Of a stretch of 64,000 bases of DNA, positions 1-8,229 are shown one piece after another. Numbering within the stretch: position 1 is the stretch's first letter; the number at the start of each line of letters is the position of its first letter. The position numbers were made by a program, and so were the translations under genes. This stretch comes from Streptomyces griseus subsp. griseus (GTDB lineage: Bacteria > Actinomycetota > Actinomycetes > Streptomycetales > Streptomycetaceae): positions 197,556-261,555 of the forward strand of contig NZ_JOJE01000004.1 in the NCBI RefSeq assembly GCF_000720255.1. The letters are read 5' to 3'. Below the pieces are notes generated by a model. It did no database searches. It was not told the DNA's origin and was given only the letters and a program-made list of their open reading frames with translations.

Positions 1-911
1 AGCGGCAGCGCCGCGAGCGGCTGGGAGGCCAGCCGGTCACCGAAGTACGCCAGCCCCTGGGCGCCGTGCCCGGCCAGCTCAGGCTCGGACAGGACCCGCT
101 GGAAGGCGATCGAGCCGAGCAGGAACAGCCCCAGCATCGTCACCAGGGTGATGAAGCCCGCCCGGGAGGCGTCGCGCGGGTCCCGCACCTCCTCGTTCAC
201 GCTGAAGGCGGCCTCGAAGCCCCAGTAGCAGAACACCGACAGCAGCATGCCCTGCGCGAGCGCCGACGCCGACGGGATGGCGAACGGGTCGAACCAACTG
301 AGGCTGAAGGAGTGCGGTCCGGTGACGATGCCGTACCCGCAGAACCCGAGCAGCACGAGGTACTCGAAGACCAGCAGGCCGGTCTGCAGCCGCGCGGCGG
401 TGCGGATGCCGGTGACGGCGGTCAGGGTGACCGCGGCCAGCACCACGAGACCCACGGCGGTCGTCTGTGCGGTGGACCCCGGATCGAGGGCGAGGGGACC
501 CACCCGGTGCCAGCCGGCCTCCCCGGCCAGCTGCAGCAGCGCGGATCCGGTGACGGCCGTCGTGTAGGCGAGGAACGCGACGACGGCCACGATGTTCACC
601 CAGCCGACCATGAAACCGAGCCACGGGTTGAGCGAGCGGCCCACCCACACATAGCCGTTGCCCGCGTTCGGCTCGACCTTGTTGAGCCGGGAGTAGGCGC
701 CCGCGATGCCGAGGATCGGCAGGAAGGCGAGCAGCATGATCGCGGGCAGATGCAGCCCGACCACGCCGGCCGTGACGCCCAGCCCGATGCCGATGCTGGT
801 GGTGGCCGCCGTACTGGACGCGGCGATGGCGACGCCGTCCAGCACACCGAGGGACCTGCGCAGCGCGGGCTGCGCGGGAGGGATGAGGCTGGGGGGTGGG
901 GTGTGGGTCAT
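1..911 (-). CDS. APC-family amino acid permease, C-terminus cut by the window edge
   Basis: The minus strand reads open from ATG at 911 to the left edge without a stop, so about 303 N-terminal residues are present. The protein begins MTHTPPPSLIPP and soon enters hydrophobic helices. The segment around VAIAASSTAATTSIGIGLGV matches the first helix of APC-superfamily amino acid permeases, and the GFEAAFSVNEEVRDPRDA stretch matches the conserved region after helix 6. It should be an inner-membrane proton-coupled amino acid or polyamine importer. The substrate cannot be read. It diverges from a TetR gene 106 bp away, which is the likely regulator. Family assignment is firm; substrate is unknown. 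Confidence 0.85.
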   Translation of the reverse strand, partial: MTHTPPPSLIPPAQPALRRSLGVLDGVAIAASSTAATTSIGIGLGVTAGVVGLHLPAIMLLAFLPILGIAGAYSRLNKVEPNAGNGYVWVGRSLNPWLGFMVGWVNIVAVVAFLAYTTAVTGSALLQLAGEAGWHRVGPLALDPGSTAQTTAVGLVVLAAVTLTAVTGIRTAARLQTGLLVFEYLVLLGFCGYGIVTGPHSFSLSWFDPFAIPSASALAQGMLLSVFCYWGFEAAFSVNEEVRDPRDASRAGFITLVTMLGLFLLGSIAFQRVLSEPELAGHGAQGLAYFGDRLASQPLAALP

Positions 912-1017
912 GGCCAGTACTCCGCTCGCACTGGGGGGCACGATAAGGCCCCGGTGACCGCACATGAAACTGTTCGGGGGGTTAACAGGTCAACGGTGTT
1001 GTCATAAGGTGCCCGGC
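912..1017. promoter_or_regulatory. Divergent permease/tetR control region with imperfect inverted repeat
   Basis: This 106-bp gap must hold both outward promoters. An imperfect inverted repeat, GTTAACAGGTCAAC at 981-994, lies just before the regulator gene and could be a TetR operator. I see no strong Shine-Dalgarno sequence for the regulator. The operator call is inference from position and symmetry only. Confidence 0.35.
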
Positions 1018-1740
1018 ATGAGCGAGCGTGTCGTGCCGCCCGACGCCCGACGGCGCAGGCGGCCCACCAAACAGGGCGTGGTCCTCTCCGAGGAACTGAT
1101 CATCGAGACCGCGCTGCGGCTGATCGAGGAGCACGGCACCGACGCCCTCTCCGTGCGCCGGCTGGGGCACGCACTCGGCGCCGACCCCAGCTCCCTCTAC
1201 CGCTACTTCCGCCACACCGACGACCTGATGCTGGCCATCGCCGACGAGCTGATCGGCCGTACCCTGCGCAGCTGGCGTCCCACCGGTGACTGGCGGGCCG
1301 ACCTGTGGGACCTCGGTCTGCGCATGCACGCCGGCGCGCTCGCCCATCCCCGGGCCGCCGTGCTCAGCGCCTACCGGGTGACCGGCCGGCTCCACGAAAT
1401 CCAGGCCGTGGAGACGATCCTCGGCGTCCTGCGCGACGCCGGGTTCCCCGACGGCGAGGCGGTACGGATCTACCACGCGTTCGTCGACCAGAACCTGGCC
1501 TTCGGCGCCCTCGACTCCGCGAACAGCGCGCTGCCCCGTGCCGCGCGCGAGGCGGAGGCCGACGTGTGGCGGGACACCTACGCCCGGCTCCCCGCCGACA
1601 CCCACCCCCACATCGCCGCCACGGCCCGCCACCTCGCCCACTCGATGCGGCACAGCTCCTATCCAGCCGCCCTGGACCTGCTGTTGAGCGCCGCGGCGGC
1701 ACGACTGGAGAACGGGAGGGGAGACGCGGGTGCGGACTGA
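1018..1740 (+). CDS. TetR/AcrR-family transcriptional regulator
   Basis: A 240-aa protein. After a basic N-terminus (PDARRRRRPTK) come the TetR helix-turn-helix segments LIIETALRLIEEHGTDALSV and LGADPSSLYRYFRHTDDL at roughly residues 22-70, then an all-helical ligand-binding half of the TetR_C type. I chose ATG 1018 because the upstream in-frame ATG at 964 lies in the control region and adds non-homologous residues. It is probably a ligand-responsive repressor of the divergent permease and/or itself. The ligand is unknown. Confidence 0.85.
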   Translation: MSERVVPPDARRRRRPTKQGVVLSEELIIETALRLIEEHGTDALSVRRLGHALGADPSSLYRYFRHTDDLMLAIADELIGRTLRSWRPTGDWRADLWDLGLRMHAGALAHPRAAVLSAYRVTGRLHEIQAVETILGVLRDAGFPDGEAVRIYHAFVDQNLAFGALDSANSALPRAAREAEADVWRDTYARLPADTHPHIAATARHLAHSMRHSSYPAALDLLLSAAAARLENGRGDAGAD

Positions 1741-1763
1741 CTCCGGCGGCCGGGTCATGCCCG

Positions 1764-2205
1764 GGTGCGGGGCGGGGCCGAGAAACATCGGCGGCGGGGA
1801 TTGCGGATGGCGCGGGCGGAGGCGGCAGGAACCGGTGGCCGGGCTTGGGGACGGTGCGGGGTGGAGGCCGGCAGGAAGCGGCGGGGATTTCCGACAGTGC
1901 GGGCGGAGGCGGCAGGAACCGGTGGCCGGGCTTGGGGACGGTGCGGGGTGGAGGCCGGCAGGAAGCGGCGGGGGGTTTCGGACGGTGCCGGGTGGAGGCC
2001 GGCAGGAACCGCCGGCGGGGGGTCTCGGACGGTGCGGGGCCGGGCCCGAGGGACACCGGCGGCGGGGATTGCGGACGGTGCGGGGTGGAGGTCGGAGCTG
2101 AAACCGGCGGCCGGGGCTCCGCAAGGCGCGTCGTGCGGGCCGACTGAATTCGGCAGGGCGGGATATCCGAACGGTACAGGGCGGCGGGGCACGTCCGTTC
2201 CGCGC
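1764..2205. repeat. GC-rich minisatellite, about nine degenerate 43-47 bp units
   Basis: The gap between the TetR gene and the VOC gene is filled by head-to-tail units built on a core like GGTGCGGGGTGGAGG followed by CCGGCAGGAA. Units start near 1766, 1810, 1853, 1897, 1940, 1984, 2031, 2077 and 2125. Two neighbouring double units are nearly identical: 1812-1886 matches 1899-1973 at a period of 87 bp. Later units decay towards 2200. No stop codons interrupt several frames, so long spurious ORFs cross it. No function is evident. Confidence 0.8.
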
Positions 2206-2226
2206 CCAGGATCCCGCGGAGGAGAC

Positions 2227-2619
2227 ATGGCACTGGTGAAAGCGGGCGTCGTGGTGCTCGACTGTGCCGAGCCCGAGAAGCTCGCCGTGTTCTACAAGGA
2301 GTTGCTGGAGGCGGAGGAGACCGACGCTACGGCCAACCGGGTCGAGATCAGGGGCGCGGACGGCACCCGGCTGGCGTTCCGCCGCGACGTCAACGCGACC
2401 CCGCCCAGCTGGCCGCGCCCCGAGAACTCCCTCCAGGCCCACCTCGACTTCCTGGTGGGCGACCTGGACGAGGCGGAACGCAAGGTCGTCGGCCTGGGCG
2501 GTCGCCCCCTCGAGACGAGCCATGCCCCCGGCCCCTACGAGGAACGCGGCTACGCCGACCCCGCCGGACACTCCTTCACCCTCCGCCGCGTCCCGTCGAC
2601 AGCCCCGAAGCAGGGCTGA
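2227..2619 (+). CDS. VOC-family (glyoxalase/bleomycin-resistance fold) protein
   Basis: A 130-aa single-domain VOC protein. It has the expected beta-alpha-beta modules: MALVKAGVVVLDCAEPEKLA with FYKELL in the first half, and PENSLQAHLDFLVGDLDEA through YADPAGHSFTLRR in the second. The closing DPAGHSFTL motif is typical of actinobacterial glyoxalase-like proteins. The start at 2227 has an AGGAGA ribosome site 5-10 bases upstream. The in-frame reading back to 1765 is repeat sequence and is not part of the gene. Substrate unknown; such proteins range from small-molecule binding to metal-dependent catalysis. Confidence 0.85.
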   Translation: MALVKAGVVVLDCAEPEKLAVFYKELLEAEETDATANRVEIRGADGTRLAFRRDVNATPPSWPRPENSLQAHLDFLVGDLDEAERKVVGLGGRPLETSHAPGPYEERGYADPAGHSFTLRRVPSTAPKQG

Positions 2620-2636
2620 CCCCAGCGCACACCGCC

Positions 2637-2676
2637 GACGCCGAGGCCGAACCCACCCGGGCTCGGCCTCGGCGTC
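2637..2676. terminator. Bidirectional hairpin terminator
   Basis: A perfect 14-bp stem (2637-2650 with 2663-2676, arm GACGCCGAGGCCGA) and a 12-nt loop sit between the convergent VOC and DUF4235 genes. There is no U-tract, as is common for Streptomyces terminators. Confidence 0.75.
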
Positions 2677-2702
2677 CGCGCGGCGGGCAGCCGACCGCGT
2701 GC

Positions 2703-2999
2703 TCAGTCGCGGCCGCCCTCCTCCTTGGCCGGCCAGACTCCCGTCCTGCGTTCGATGGCCTTCGCTCCGGTGCGGTCGACGGCGCTGCGGACCACGGCGA
2801 AGATGGCGCCCTGGACGGCGGCGGCGAGGAGGACCTCGCCCCAGCCGCGGTCGCGGTCGAGGGCGTCGGGTGTGTCGTCCTCGTGCCGGATCACCTTCCA
2901 GGTCTTGCGGAAGGCGAGCCCGGCCAGCCATCCGCTCGACCAGCCCAGAATGAATCCGACAGGCTGGTAACCACGGGAGAGTTTCTTCTTCTTGGCCAC
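2703..2999 (-). CDS. DUF4235 small membrane protein
   Basis: A 98-aa protein starting at GTG 2999 behind a strong AAGGAGG site. The N-terminus is Lys-rich (AKKKKLSRG). A first hydrophobic segment, VGFILGWSSGWLAGLAF, is followed by an acidic stretch (RHEDDTPDALDRDRGWGE) and a second hydrophobic segment, VLLAAAVQGAIFAVVRSAVDR. This is the DUF4235 pattern: a small two-helix membrane protein of unknown function common in Actinobacteria. It lies 35 bp downstream of the reductase gene on the same strand and may be co-transcribed with it. Confidence 0.8.
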   Translation of the reverse strand: MAKKKKLSRGYQPVGFILGWSSGWLAGLAFRKTWKVIRHEDDTPDALDRDRGWGEVLLAAAVQGAIFAVVRSAVDRTGAKAIERRTGVWPAKEEGGRD

Positions 3000-3034
3000 G
3001 GGACCTCCTTGGCAGTGAGCGATGTAAGGGGGTG

Positions 3035-4054
3035 TCAGGGACGGCCGGCGGCCGGGATCCCCTCCTCGGCGCGCACCGGACCCGGCGGCGTCCCGTCCCC
3101 GAACGGTCGGCCGCCGAGCTGCTCCCGGTGGTGCGGGGCAAGCCAGCCGGACCGGTCGGGGCCGAGCGGGACGATGCGGGTCGGGTTGATGCCGGTGTGC
3201 ACCTGGTAGTAGTGCCGTTTGATGTGGTCGAAGTCGACGGTGTCGCCGAAACCCGGCGTCTGGTACAGGTCGCGGACGTACGCCCACAGCACCTCGTTCT
3301 CCGTCAGCTTCCAGCGGTTGCACTTGAAGTGACCGTGGTAGACGGCGTCGAAACGCACCAATGTGGTGAACAGCCGGATGTCCGCCTCGGTGATGGTGTC
3401 GCCGACCAGGTAGCGCTGCCGGGCCAGCCGGTCCGTCAGCAGCTCCAGCCGCCGGAAGACCGCCGAGCAGGCCTCCTCGTACTCCTCCTGCTCCGAGGCG
3501 AAGCCCGCACGGTAGACACCGTTGTTGACGTCCTCGTAGACGTCGGCCATCACCGAGTCGATCTCGTCGCGCAGCGCCCGCGGGTACAGGTCGGGCGCTC
3601 CCGGCCGGTGCAGGGCCGTCCACTCCGTCGCGAAGTCCAGGGTGATCTGCTGGTAGTCGTTGGTGACCAGCTTCCCCGTGGGGACGTCCACGATCGCCGG
3701 CACGCTCACCCCGCCCGGGTAGTCGGTCTCCCGACGGTCGTACGCCTCGCTGAGGTAACGGATGCCGAGGACCGGGTCCCGCCCGCCGGGGTCGAGGGTG
3801 AAGCGCCAGCTGCGGTCGTCCTGGATCGGGTCGGCGAGCGCCAGGGAGACGGCGTCCTCCAGACCGAGGAGCCGCCGGGAGACCAGCGCCCGGCTCGCCC
3901 ACGGACAGGCACGGCTGGCCACCAGACGGTAGCGGCCCGCCTCCACCGGCCAGCCGTCCCGGCCGTCCGCGGTGATCCGGTCGGCGAAGTGGCTCTTGGA
4001 CCGCTTGAACGTGGTGTGGCCGTACGCGCTGTTGCCGTCGCCCCCGCCGCTCAT
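3035..4054 (-). CDS. Glutathionyl-hydroquinone-reductase-type (ECM4/YqjG) GST-fold enzyme
   Basis: A 339-aa protein with the thioredoxin-like N-terminal domain and helical C-terminal domain of Xi-class GSTs. The catalytic cysteine is visible as RACPWAS (Cys50). SVPAIVDVPTGKLVTNDYQQI is the family's thiol-binding region, and VGDTITEADIRLFTTLVRFD is the C-domain signature. Family members reduce glutathionyl- or chloro-hydroquinones. Streptomyces lack glutathione, so mycothiol as cofactor is an inference. ATG 4054 follows a GAGGAGG site; a longer in-frame ATG at 4186 lacks support. The gene diverges from the CDF transporter. Confidence 0.85.
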   Translation of the reverse strand: MSGGGDGNSAYGHTTFKRSKSHFADRITADGRDGWPVEAGRYRLVASRACPWASRALVSRRLLGLEDAVSLALADPIQDDRSWRFTLDPGGRDPVLGIRYLSEAYDRRETDYPGGVSVPAIVDVPTGKLVTNDYQQITLDFATEWTALHRPGAPDLYPRALRDEIDSVMADVYEDVNNGVYRAGFASEQEEYEEACSAVFRRLELLTDRLARQRYLVGDTITEADIRLFTTLVRFDAVYHGHFKCNRWKLTENEVLWAYVRDLYQTPGFGDTVDFDHIKRHYYQVHTGINPTRIVPLGPDRSGWLAPHHREQLGGRPFGDGTPPGPVRAEEGIPAAGRP

Positions 4055-4173
4055 GGTTCCTCCTCGCTGTCGGTGCTGACTGTTTCCGGCCGTGTTCCCC
4101 ACTTCTGGCCGGGTTCCCCGTTTTCCGCCGACGGCACGGTGTGATCCACCACGGCCTGGGCATTCGGCGAAGG

Positions 4174-5142
4174 GTGAGTGAGACACCTACGGAACGCAAT
4201 GCCGACAGCAAGACCCGCGTCACCGTCCTGGTGGCCCTCGCAGCCAACCTGGTCATCGCCGTCGCCAAGGCGGTGGGCGGCCTCCTCGCGGGTTCACCCG
4301 CGTTGCTGTCGGAGGCGGCCCACTCGGTCGCCGACAGCCTCAACGAGGTCTTCCTGCTGGCCGCGCTGCGCCGCAGCCGCCGCCCGGCCGATGCCCGGCA
4401 TCCCTTCGGCTACGGCAAGGAGCGGTTCTTCTGGTCACTCCTCGCGGCCGTCGGGATCTTCGTCATGGGGGGCTGCTTCTCCTTCTTCCAGGGCTTCGAG
4501 GCGCTCAGAAACGGTGCGGAGGAAAAGCTCAGCGGATACGTGGCCGGCCTCATCGTGCTGGGCGTCGCCCTCCTCGCCGAGGGCGCCTCGCTGATACGGG
4601 CCCTCTACCAGGTGCGCAAGCAGGGCGGCGCCGCCGGTCTGCGCGACCCCGCGTTGCGCACGGTCGTCGCCGAGGACGGCACGGCGGTGCTCGGCGTCAC
4701 CCTCGCCATGATCGGCATGGCGCTGCACATGGTCACCGGGCAGGTGGTGTGGGAGGCGTCCGCCTCGCTGGCCATCGGCGCGCTGCTCGTCTACGTCGCC
4801 TACCGGCTGGGCCGCGACGCGCGCGACCAGCTGATCGGGGAGGCCGCCGACCCCGAAGCGAGCCACCGGATCCGGGCGCTGCTGGAGGCACAGCACGAGA
4901 TCGACAGCGTAGAGGCGCTGTTCACGATGAAGACGGGCCTGGACACGGCCCTCGTGGCGGCCCGCGTCGACCTGGTGCCCGGTCTGGACAGTGAACGCGT
5001 CGAGGAGGTCGCCGACCGCATCAAGGGATCCATCGGCGGTGTCGTCCCCGAGGCGGACCAGATCTTCCTCGATGTGACGGACCGGTCCGTGCGTGAGATA
5101 CGAGAAAGCCCCGCCGCGACGGGGGAACGCGGCGGGGCCTGA
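4174..5142 (+). CDS. Cation diffusion facilitator (CDF) metal exporter
   Basis: About 322 aa with six predicted membrane helices and a cytoplasmic C-terminal domain. The helix-2 metal motif HSVAD (His50, Asp54) and the loop HPFGYGKERFFW are hallmarks of CDF proteins. The C-terminal half (HEIDSVEALFTMKTGLDTALV to VPEADQIFLDV) is the ferredoxin-like dimer domain. It should export Zn2+ or a similar divalent cation by proton antiport at the plasma membrane. The start is uncertain: GTG 4174 gives a natural N-terminus (SETPTERN) but its purine-rich site is too close; GTG 4141 is the alternative. Confidence 0.85.
   Translation: MSETPTERNADSKTRVTVLVALAANLVIAVAKAVGGLLAGSPALLSEAAHSVADSLNEVFLLAALRRSRRPADARHPFGYGKERFFWSLLAAVGIFVMGGCFSFFQGFEALRNGAEEKLSGYVAGLIVLGVALLAEGASLIRALYQVRKQGGAAGLRDPALRTVVAEDGTAVLGVTLAMIGMALHMVTGQVVWEASASLAIGALLVYVAYRLGRDARDQLIGEAADPEASHRIRALLEAQHEIDSVEALFTMKTGLDTALVAARVDLVPGLDSERVEEVADRIKGSIGGVVPEADQIFLDVTDRSVREIRESPAATGERGGA
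5108..5138 (+). terminator. Hairpin overlapping the 3' end of the CDF gene
   Basis: A perfect 11-bp stem (GCCCCGCCGCG at 5108-5118 paired with 5128-5138) lies within the last codons of the CDF gene, which ends at 5142. It probably terminates transcription towards the convergent DUF385 gene. Confidence 0.6.
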
Positions 5143-5231
5143 CGTTCGGATGCCCGGGGCCGACCGGTTCATGCACCCGGAAGCAGAGATTTTTCGGACG
5201 CGCTTCCGGTCGGCTTCCGATCAGCTTCCGA

Positions 5232-5681
5232 TCAGCTTCCGTCGGCCGGCTCGACGACGAACACCGGGATCTCCCGGGTCGTCTTCTTCTGGTAGTCGGC
5301 GTACGGGGGGTAGGCCGCGACGGCGCGCTCCCACCACGCGGCCTTCTCCTCGCCGGTGACCTCACGGGCGACCATGTCCCGCCGCTGCGGCCCGTCCTGG
5401 AGCTCCACGTGGGGGTCGGCCTTGACGTTGTGGTACCAGACCGGGTGCTTGGGAGCACCGCCCAGGGAAGCGACCAGGGCATACCGTCCGTCGTGTTCCA
5501 CGCGCATCAGCGGTGTCTTGCGGATCTTCCCGCTGCGCGCGCCCCGTGTGGACAGCACGATGACGGGCATCCCCGTGTCCAGCAGGGTCGTCCCCTCCGT
5601 ACCGCCGGACTTCTCGTACAGCTCCACCTGCTCACGCACCCACTGCTCAGGGCTGGGCTCGTACTCGCCCTCAAGAGGCAT
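5232..5681 (-). CDS. F420-dependent nitroreductase-like (DUF385/Ddn) protein
   Basis: A 149-aa split-barrel protein. The core [20 protein letters not shown] followed by [20 protein letters not shown] and [19 protein letters not shown] is the diagnostic pattern of the deazaflavin-dependent nitroreductase/quinone reductase family. Characterised relatives reduce quinones or nitro compounds with F420H2. The start at 5681 is the first residue of the conserved N-terminus ([19 protein letters not shown]). Just past and over the stop codon there is a short direct repeat of CGATCAGCTTC. The substrate is not predictable. Confidence 0.85.
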   Translation of the reverse strand: MPLEGEYEPSPEQWVREQVELYEKSGGTEGTTLLDTGMPVIVLSTRGARSGKIRKTPLMRVEHDGRYALVASLGGAPKHPVWYHNVKADPHVELQDGPQRRDMVAREVTGEEKAAWWERAVAAYPPYADYQKKTTREIPVFVVEPADGS

Positions 5682-5775
5682 GACATCCGTTCCCTTCGTC
5701 GCTCGTCGCGTCGTACCAGGACGCGTACCGCGCTACAACGCGCGCACGCCCGTGAATCATCCGGACGGCCGCCGG

Positions 5776-6399
5776 CTACACGACCATCCGTACCGCCAGC
5801 ACCGTCATCACCCCGCTGGACACGAGCGCCGTCATCAGCCGCCCCCGGTGCCCGGTCAGCGCCCGGCCCAGCAGCGCCCCGCCCCCGGCGAGCAGCAACT
5901 GCCAGCTCGCGGACGCGGCGAAGGCGGCCAGTACGAACACGCCCTGTTCCATGGGGCGTGCCGCGTCCGCGGTGCCGGTGCCGAGCACCAGGGCCGCGAA
6001 ATAGACGACGGTGGTGGGGTTGAGGAGCGTGATCCCCAGCAGTGACAGGAAGGCCCGCGCCGGACCGGGTGGCGCAGGCTCGGAGCGCGCGGTGAGCCGG
6101 TGCGCGCGGTACTGCCGTACGGCGGTGACGGCGCCCAGCGCGGCCAGCGCGAGCAGCACCAGGGCGGAGGCCCAGCGCAGCGGTCCCAGCACCGGCCGCA
6201 GCACGGCGGCCAAGGCGGAGCCGCCGACCGTGGCCAGCAGGGCGTAGAGTCCGTCGGCGGTCGCGACGCCGAGCGCGGCGCACGCGCCGGTACGCAGGGT
6301 GGTGCGCGCGGTGAGGGAGACGAGGTACGTACCGACCGCGCCCACGGGCATGGCGATGCCGTAGCCCGCGACCAGCCCCGCGACGAGCGCGCCCGTCAT
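5776..6399 (-). CDS. LysE-family amino acid/metabolite exporter
   Basis: A 207-aa membrane protein with about six hydrophobic helices. The N-terminus ALVAGLVAGYGIAMPVGAVG is the LysE/RhtB signature helix, and LGITLLNPTTVVYFAALVLG is the conserved LNP motif of helix 4. It should export amino acids or related metabolites. ATG 6399 is used because it begins exactly at the family N-terminus; the sequence upstream is low-complexity and non-homologous. No good ribosome site is visible, so GTG 6420 remains possible. Confidence 0.8.
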   Translation of the reverse strand: MTGALVAGLVAGYGIAMPVGAVGTYLVSLTARTTLRTGACAALGVATADGLYALLATVGGSALAAVLRPVLGPLRWASALVLLALAALGAVTAVRQYRAHRLTARSEPAPPGPARAFLSLLGITLLNPTTVVYFAALVLGTGTADAARPMEQGVFVLAAFAASASWQLLLAGGGALLGRALTGHRGRLMTALVSSGVMTVLAVRMVV

Positions 6400-6584
6400 G
6401 AGCGTGCGGCGTCGCACCTCCGGGGGCACCCGGGCTGCTGTCGGCCACGCACCGGGACGGCGGTGACGGGGGACAGCGGCGCGGGGGCGTCGATCGTCGG
6501 CATGGCTGGATCCTGGGGGCGTACCCCGTTCCGTGGCAACCGAATTACCGGGCGCGGGCGGCACCGGCCCCTCCCGCCGGCGCC

Positions 6585-6672
6585 GCGGACCCCTTCCTCC
6601 GGCGTCGCGGACCCCTTCCTCCGGCGTCGCGGACCCCTTCCTCCGGCGTCGCGGAACGCTCAACTCCGGCCA
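6585..6672. repeat. Three perfect 22-bp tandem repeats plus a degenerate fourth
   Basis: The unit GCGGACCCCTTCCTCCGGCG followed by TC occurs at 6585-6606, 6607-6628 and 6629-6650 without mismatch. A decayed copy starts at 6651. The array lies in the 377-bp gap between the diverging LysE and P450 genes. The rest of that gap (6400-6584) shows nothing I recognise. Perfect identity suggests recent expansion. Confidence 0.85.
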
Positions 6673-6716
6673 GATCCTCCCGTTCACCGATCTGGCTGAA
6701 CTTCATGTCGCCCCAT

Positions 6717-6733
6717 AGATGCCCCGGGCATCT
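6717..6733. promoter_or_regulatory. Palindrome upstream of the P450 gene, candidate operator
   Basis: AGATGCCCCGGGCATCT has perfect 8-bp arms around one central base and ends 43 bp before the P450 start codon. CTTCAT (6701) and ATGAAG (6735) form an outer inverted pair, although not exactly concentric. The position suits an operator or the 5' leader of the P450-ferredoxin transcript. The binding protein is unknown. Confidence 0.4.
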
Positions 6734-6776
6734 AATGAAGATCGGCACGACGCACCCTTCGTCTGCGAGGTCTTCC

Positions 6777-7979
6777 ATGACGGAACTGTCGGATCCCGTC
6801 GCCTTCCCCCAGGACCGCACCTGCCCCTACCAACCGCCGACCGCCTACGACCCACTGCGCGACACCCGCCCGCTGACGCACGTCACCCTCTTCGACGGCC
6901 GCCCCGCATGGCTGGTGACCGGCCACGGCGTCGCCCGTGACCTGCTAGCCGACCCCCGCCTGTCCACCGACCGCACCCGCCCCGGCTTCCCCGCGCCCAC
7001 CGAGCGCTTCGCGGCCGTCCGCCACAAGAAGACCGCGCTGCTCGGCGTCGACGACCCCGAGCACCGGGTCCAGCGGCGCATGATGGTCCCCAGCTTCACC
7101 CTGAAACGGGCCGGCGAAATGCGCCCGAGCATCCAGCGCATCGTGGACGAGCGACTCGACGCGATGATCGCCCAGGGCCCACCGGTCGATCTGGTGAGCG
7201 CCTTCGCGCTGCCCGTGCCCTCGATGGTCATCTGCGCCCTCCTGGGCGTCCCGTACGCCGACCACGAGTTCTTCGAGGAGCAGTCACGACGGCTGCTGCG
7301 CGGGCCGACGGCTGACGACGTGGTGCGGGCGCGCGATCGACTCGAGGAGTACATCGGCGAGTTGGTCGACCGCAAGCAGAAGGACCAGCAGCCCGGGGAC
7401 GGGGTCCTGGACGACCTCGTCCACCAGCGGCTGCGCCAAGGGGACGTGGACCGCGAGGAGTTGACCGCGCTCGCGATCATCCTGCTGGTCGCCGGTCACG
7501 AGACCACCGCCAACATGATCTCGCTCGGCACTTACACCCTGCTCCAACACCCCGGGGAACTCGCGCAGTTGCGGGAGGACCCGACGCTGCTGCCTGCCGC
7601 CGTCGAGGAACTGATGCGGATGCTGTCCATAGCGGACGGCCTGCTGCGGCAGGCCACCGAGGACATCGAGGTGGCCGGGACGACGATCCGGGCCGGTGAC
7701 GGCGTGATCTTCTCGACGTCGGTCATCAACCGCGACGAGACCGTGTACGCCCGCCCCGACACCCTCGACTGGCACCGCTCCACCCGTCACCACGTGGCGT
7801 TCGGCTTCGGCATCCACCAGTGTCTCGGCCAGAACCTGGCCCGTGCCGAGATGGAGAGCGCACTGCACTCCCTGTTCGCCCGCCTGCCCGGCCTGCGGCT
7901 CGCCGCCCCCGCGGAAACGATCCCCTTCAAGCCGGGCGACACCATCCAGGGGATGCTGGAACTCCCCGTGACCTGGTGA
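6777..7979 (+). CDS. Cytochrome P450, CYP105-like
   Basis: A 400-aa soluble bacterial P450. The I-helix oxygen-binding motif AGHETT is at residues 239-244, the K-helix ExxR appears as ELMR, and the heme-ligand motif FGFGIHQCLGQ places the cysteine at residue 349. The N-terminus (MTELSDPVAFPQDRTCPY) resembles CYP105D enzymes, which hydroxylate diverse xenobiotics and polyketides. ATG 6777 has a GAGG site; the longer in-frame ATG at 6705 runs through the palindrome. A ferredoxin gene follows after 13 bp, so the two form a redox operon. No ferredoxin reductase is nearby. Substrate unknown. Confidence 0.92.
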   Translation: MTELSDPVAFPQDRTCPYQPPTAYDPLRDTRPLTHVTLFDGRPAWLVTGHGVARDLLADPRLSTDRTRPGFPAPTERFAAVRHKKTALLGVDDPEHRVQRRMMVPSFTLKRAGEMRPSIQRIVDERLDAMIAQGPPVDLVSAFALPVPSMVICALLGVPYADHEFFEEQSRRLLRGPTADDVVRARDRLEEYIGELVDRKQKDQQPGDGVLDDLVHQRLRQGDVDREELTALAIILLVAGHETTANMISLGTYTLLQHPGELAQLREDPTLLPAAVEELMRMLSIADGLLRQATEDIEVAGTTIRAGDGVIFSTSVINRDETVYARPDTLDWHRSTRHHVAFGFGIHQCLGQNLARAEMESALHSLFARLPGLRLAAPAETIPFKPGDTIQGMLELPVTW

Positions 7980-7992
7980 GGGGCGGACGGTC

Positions 7993-8187
7993 ATGCACAT
8001 CGACATCGACAAGGACGTCTGCATCGGCGCCGGCCAGTGCGCCCTGGCCGCGCCGGGCGTCTTCACCCAGGACGACGACGGCTACAGCACCGTCCTGCCC
8101 GGCAGCGAGGGCGGCACGGGCCACCCGATGGTCCGGGAGGCCGCCCGTGCCTGCCCGGTCGGCGCCATCGCCCTGACGGACACCTGA
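7993..8187 (+). CDS. [3Fe-4S] ferredoxin, P450 redox partner
   Basis: A 64-aa ferredoxin. The cluster ligands are Cys10 and Cys16 (CIGAGQC) and Cys54 (ACPVGAI). The position that would hold the extra cysteine of a 4Fe-4S cluster is alanine, which indicates a [3Fe-4S] cluster as in Streptomyces P450 ferredoxins. It carries electrons from a ferredoxin reductase elsewhere in the genome to the P450 encoded 13 bp upstream. The start ATG has a GAGGGGCGG purine-rich site. Confidence 0.92.
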   Translation: MHIDIDKDVCIGAGQCALAAPGVFTQDDDGYSTVLPGSEGGTGHPMVREAARACPVGAIALTDT

Positions 8188-8229
8188 CCGAGGCCGGCCG
8201 ACGGCGCCCGCCACGGGCTCGGCGGGGCG

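Noticed and set aside
79..963. Minus-strand 294-codon frame beginning at 963 as the first gene
   Set aside because: The product is Arg/His/Pro-rich; the adjacent frame from ATG 911 encodes a clear APC permease that stays open to the window edge.
1764..2205. Tandem array as a CRISPR
   Set aside because: Units are contiguous and degenerate, with no unique spacers and no cas genes.
1765..2226. In-frame N-terminal extension of the VOC gene through the minisatellite
   Set aside because: The translated repeats are Gly/Arg-rich noise, while ATG 2227 has a good ribosome site and starts at the family N-terminus.
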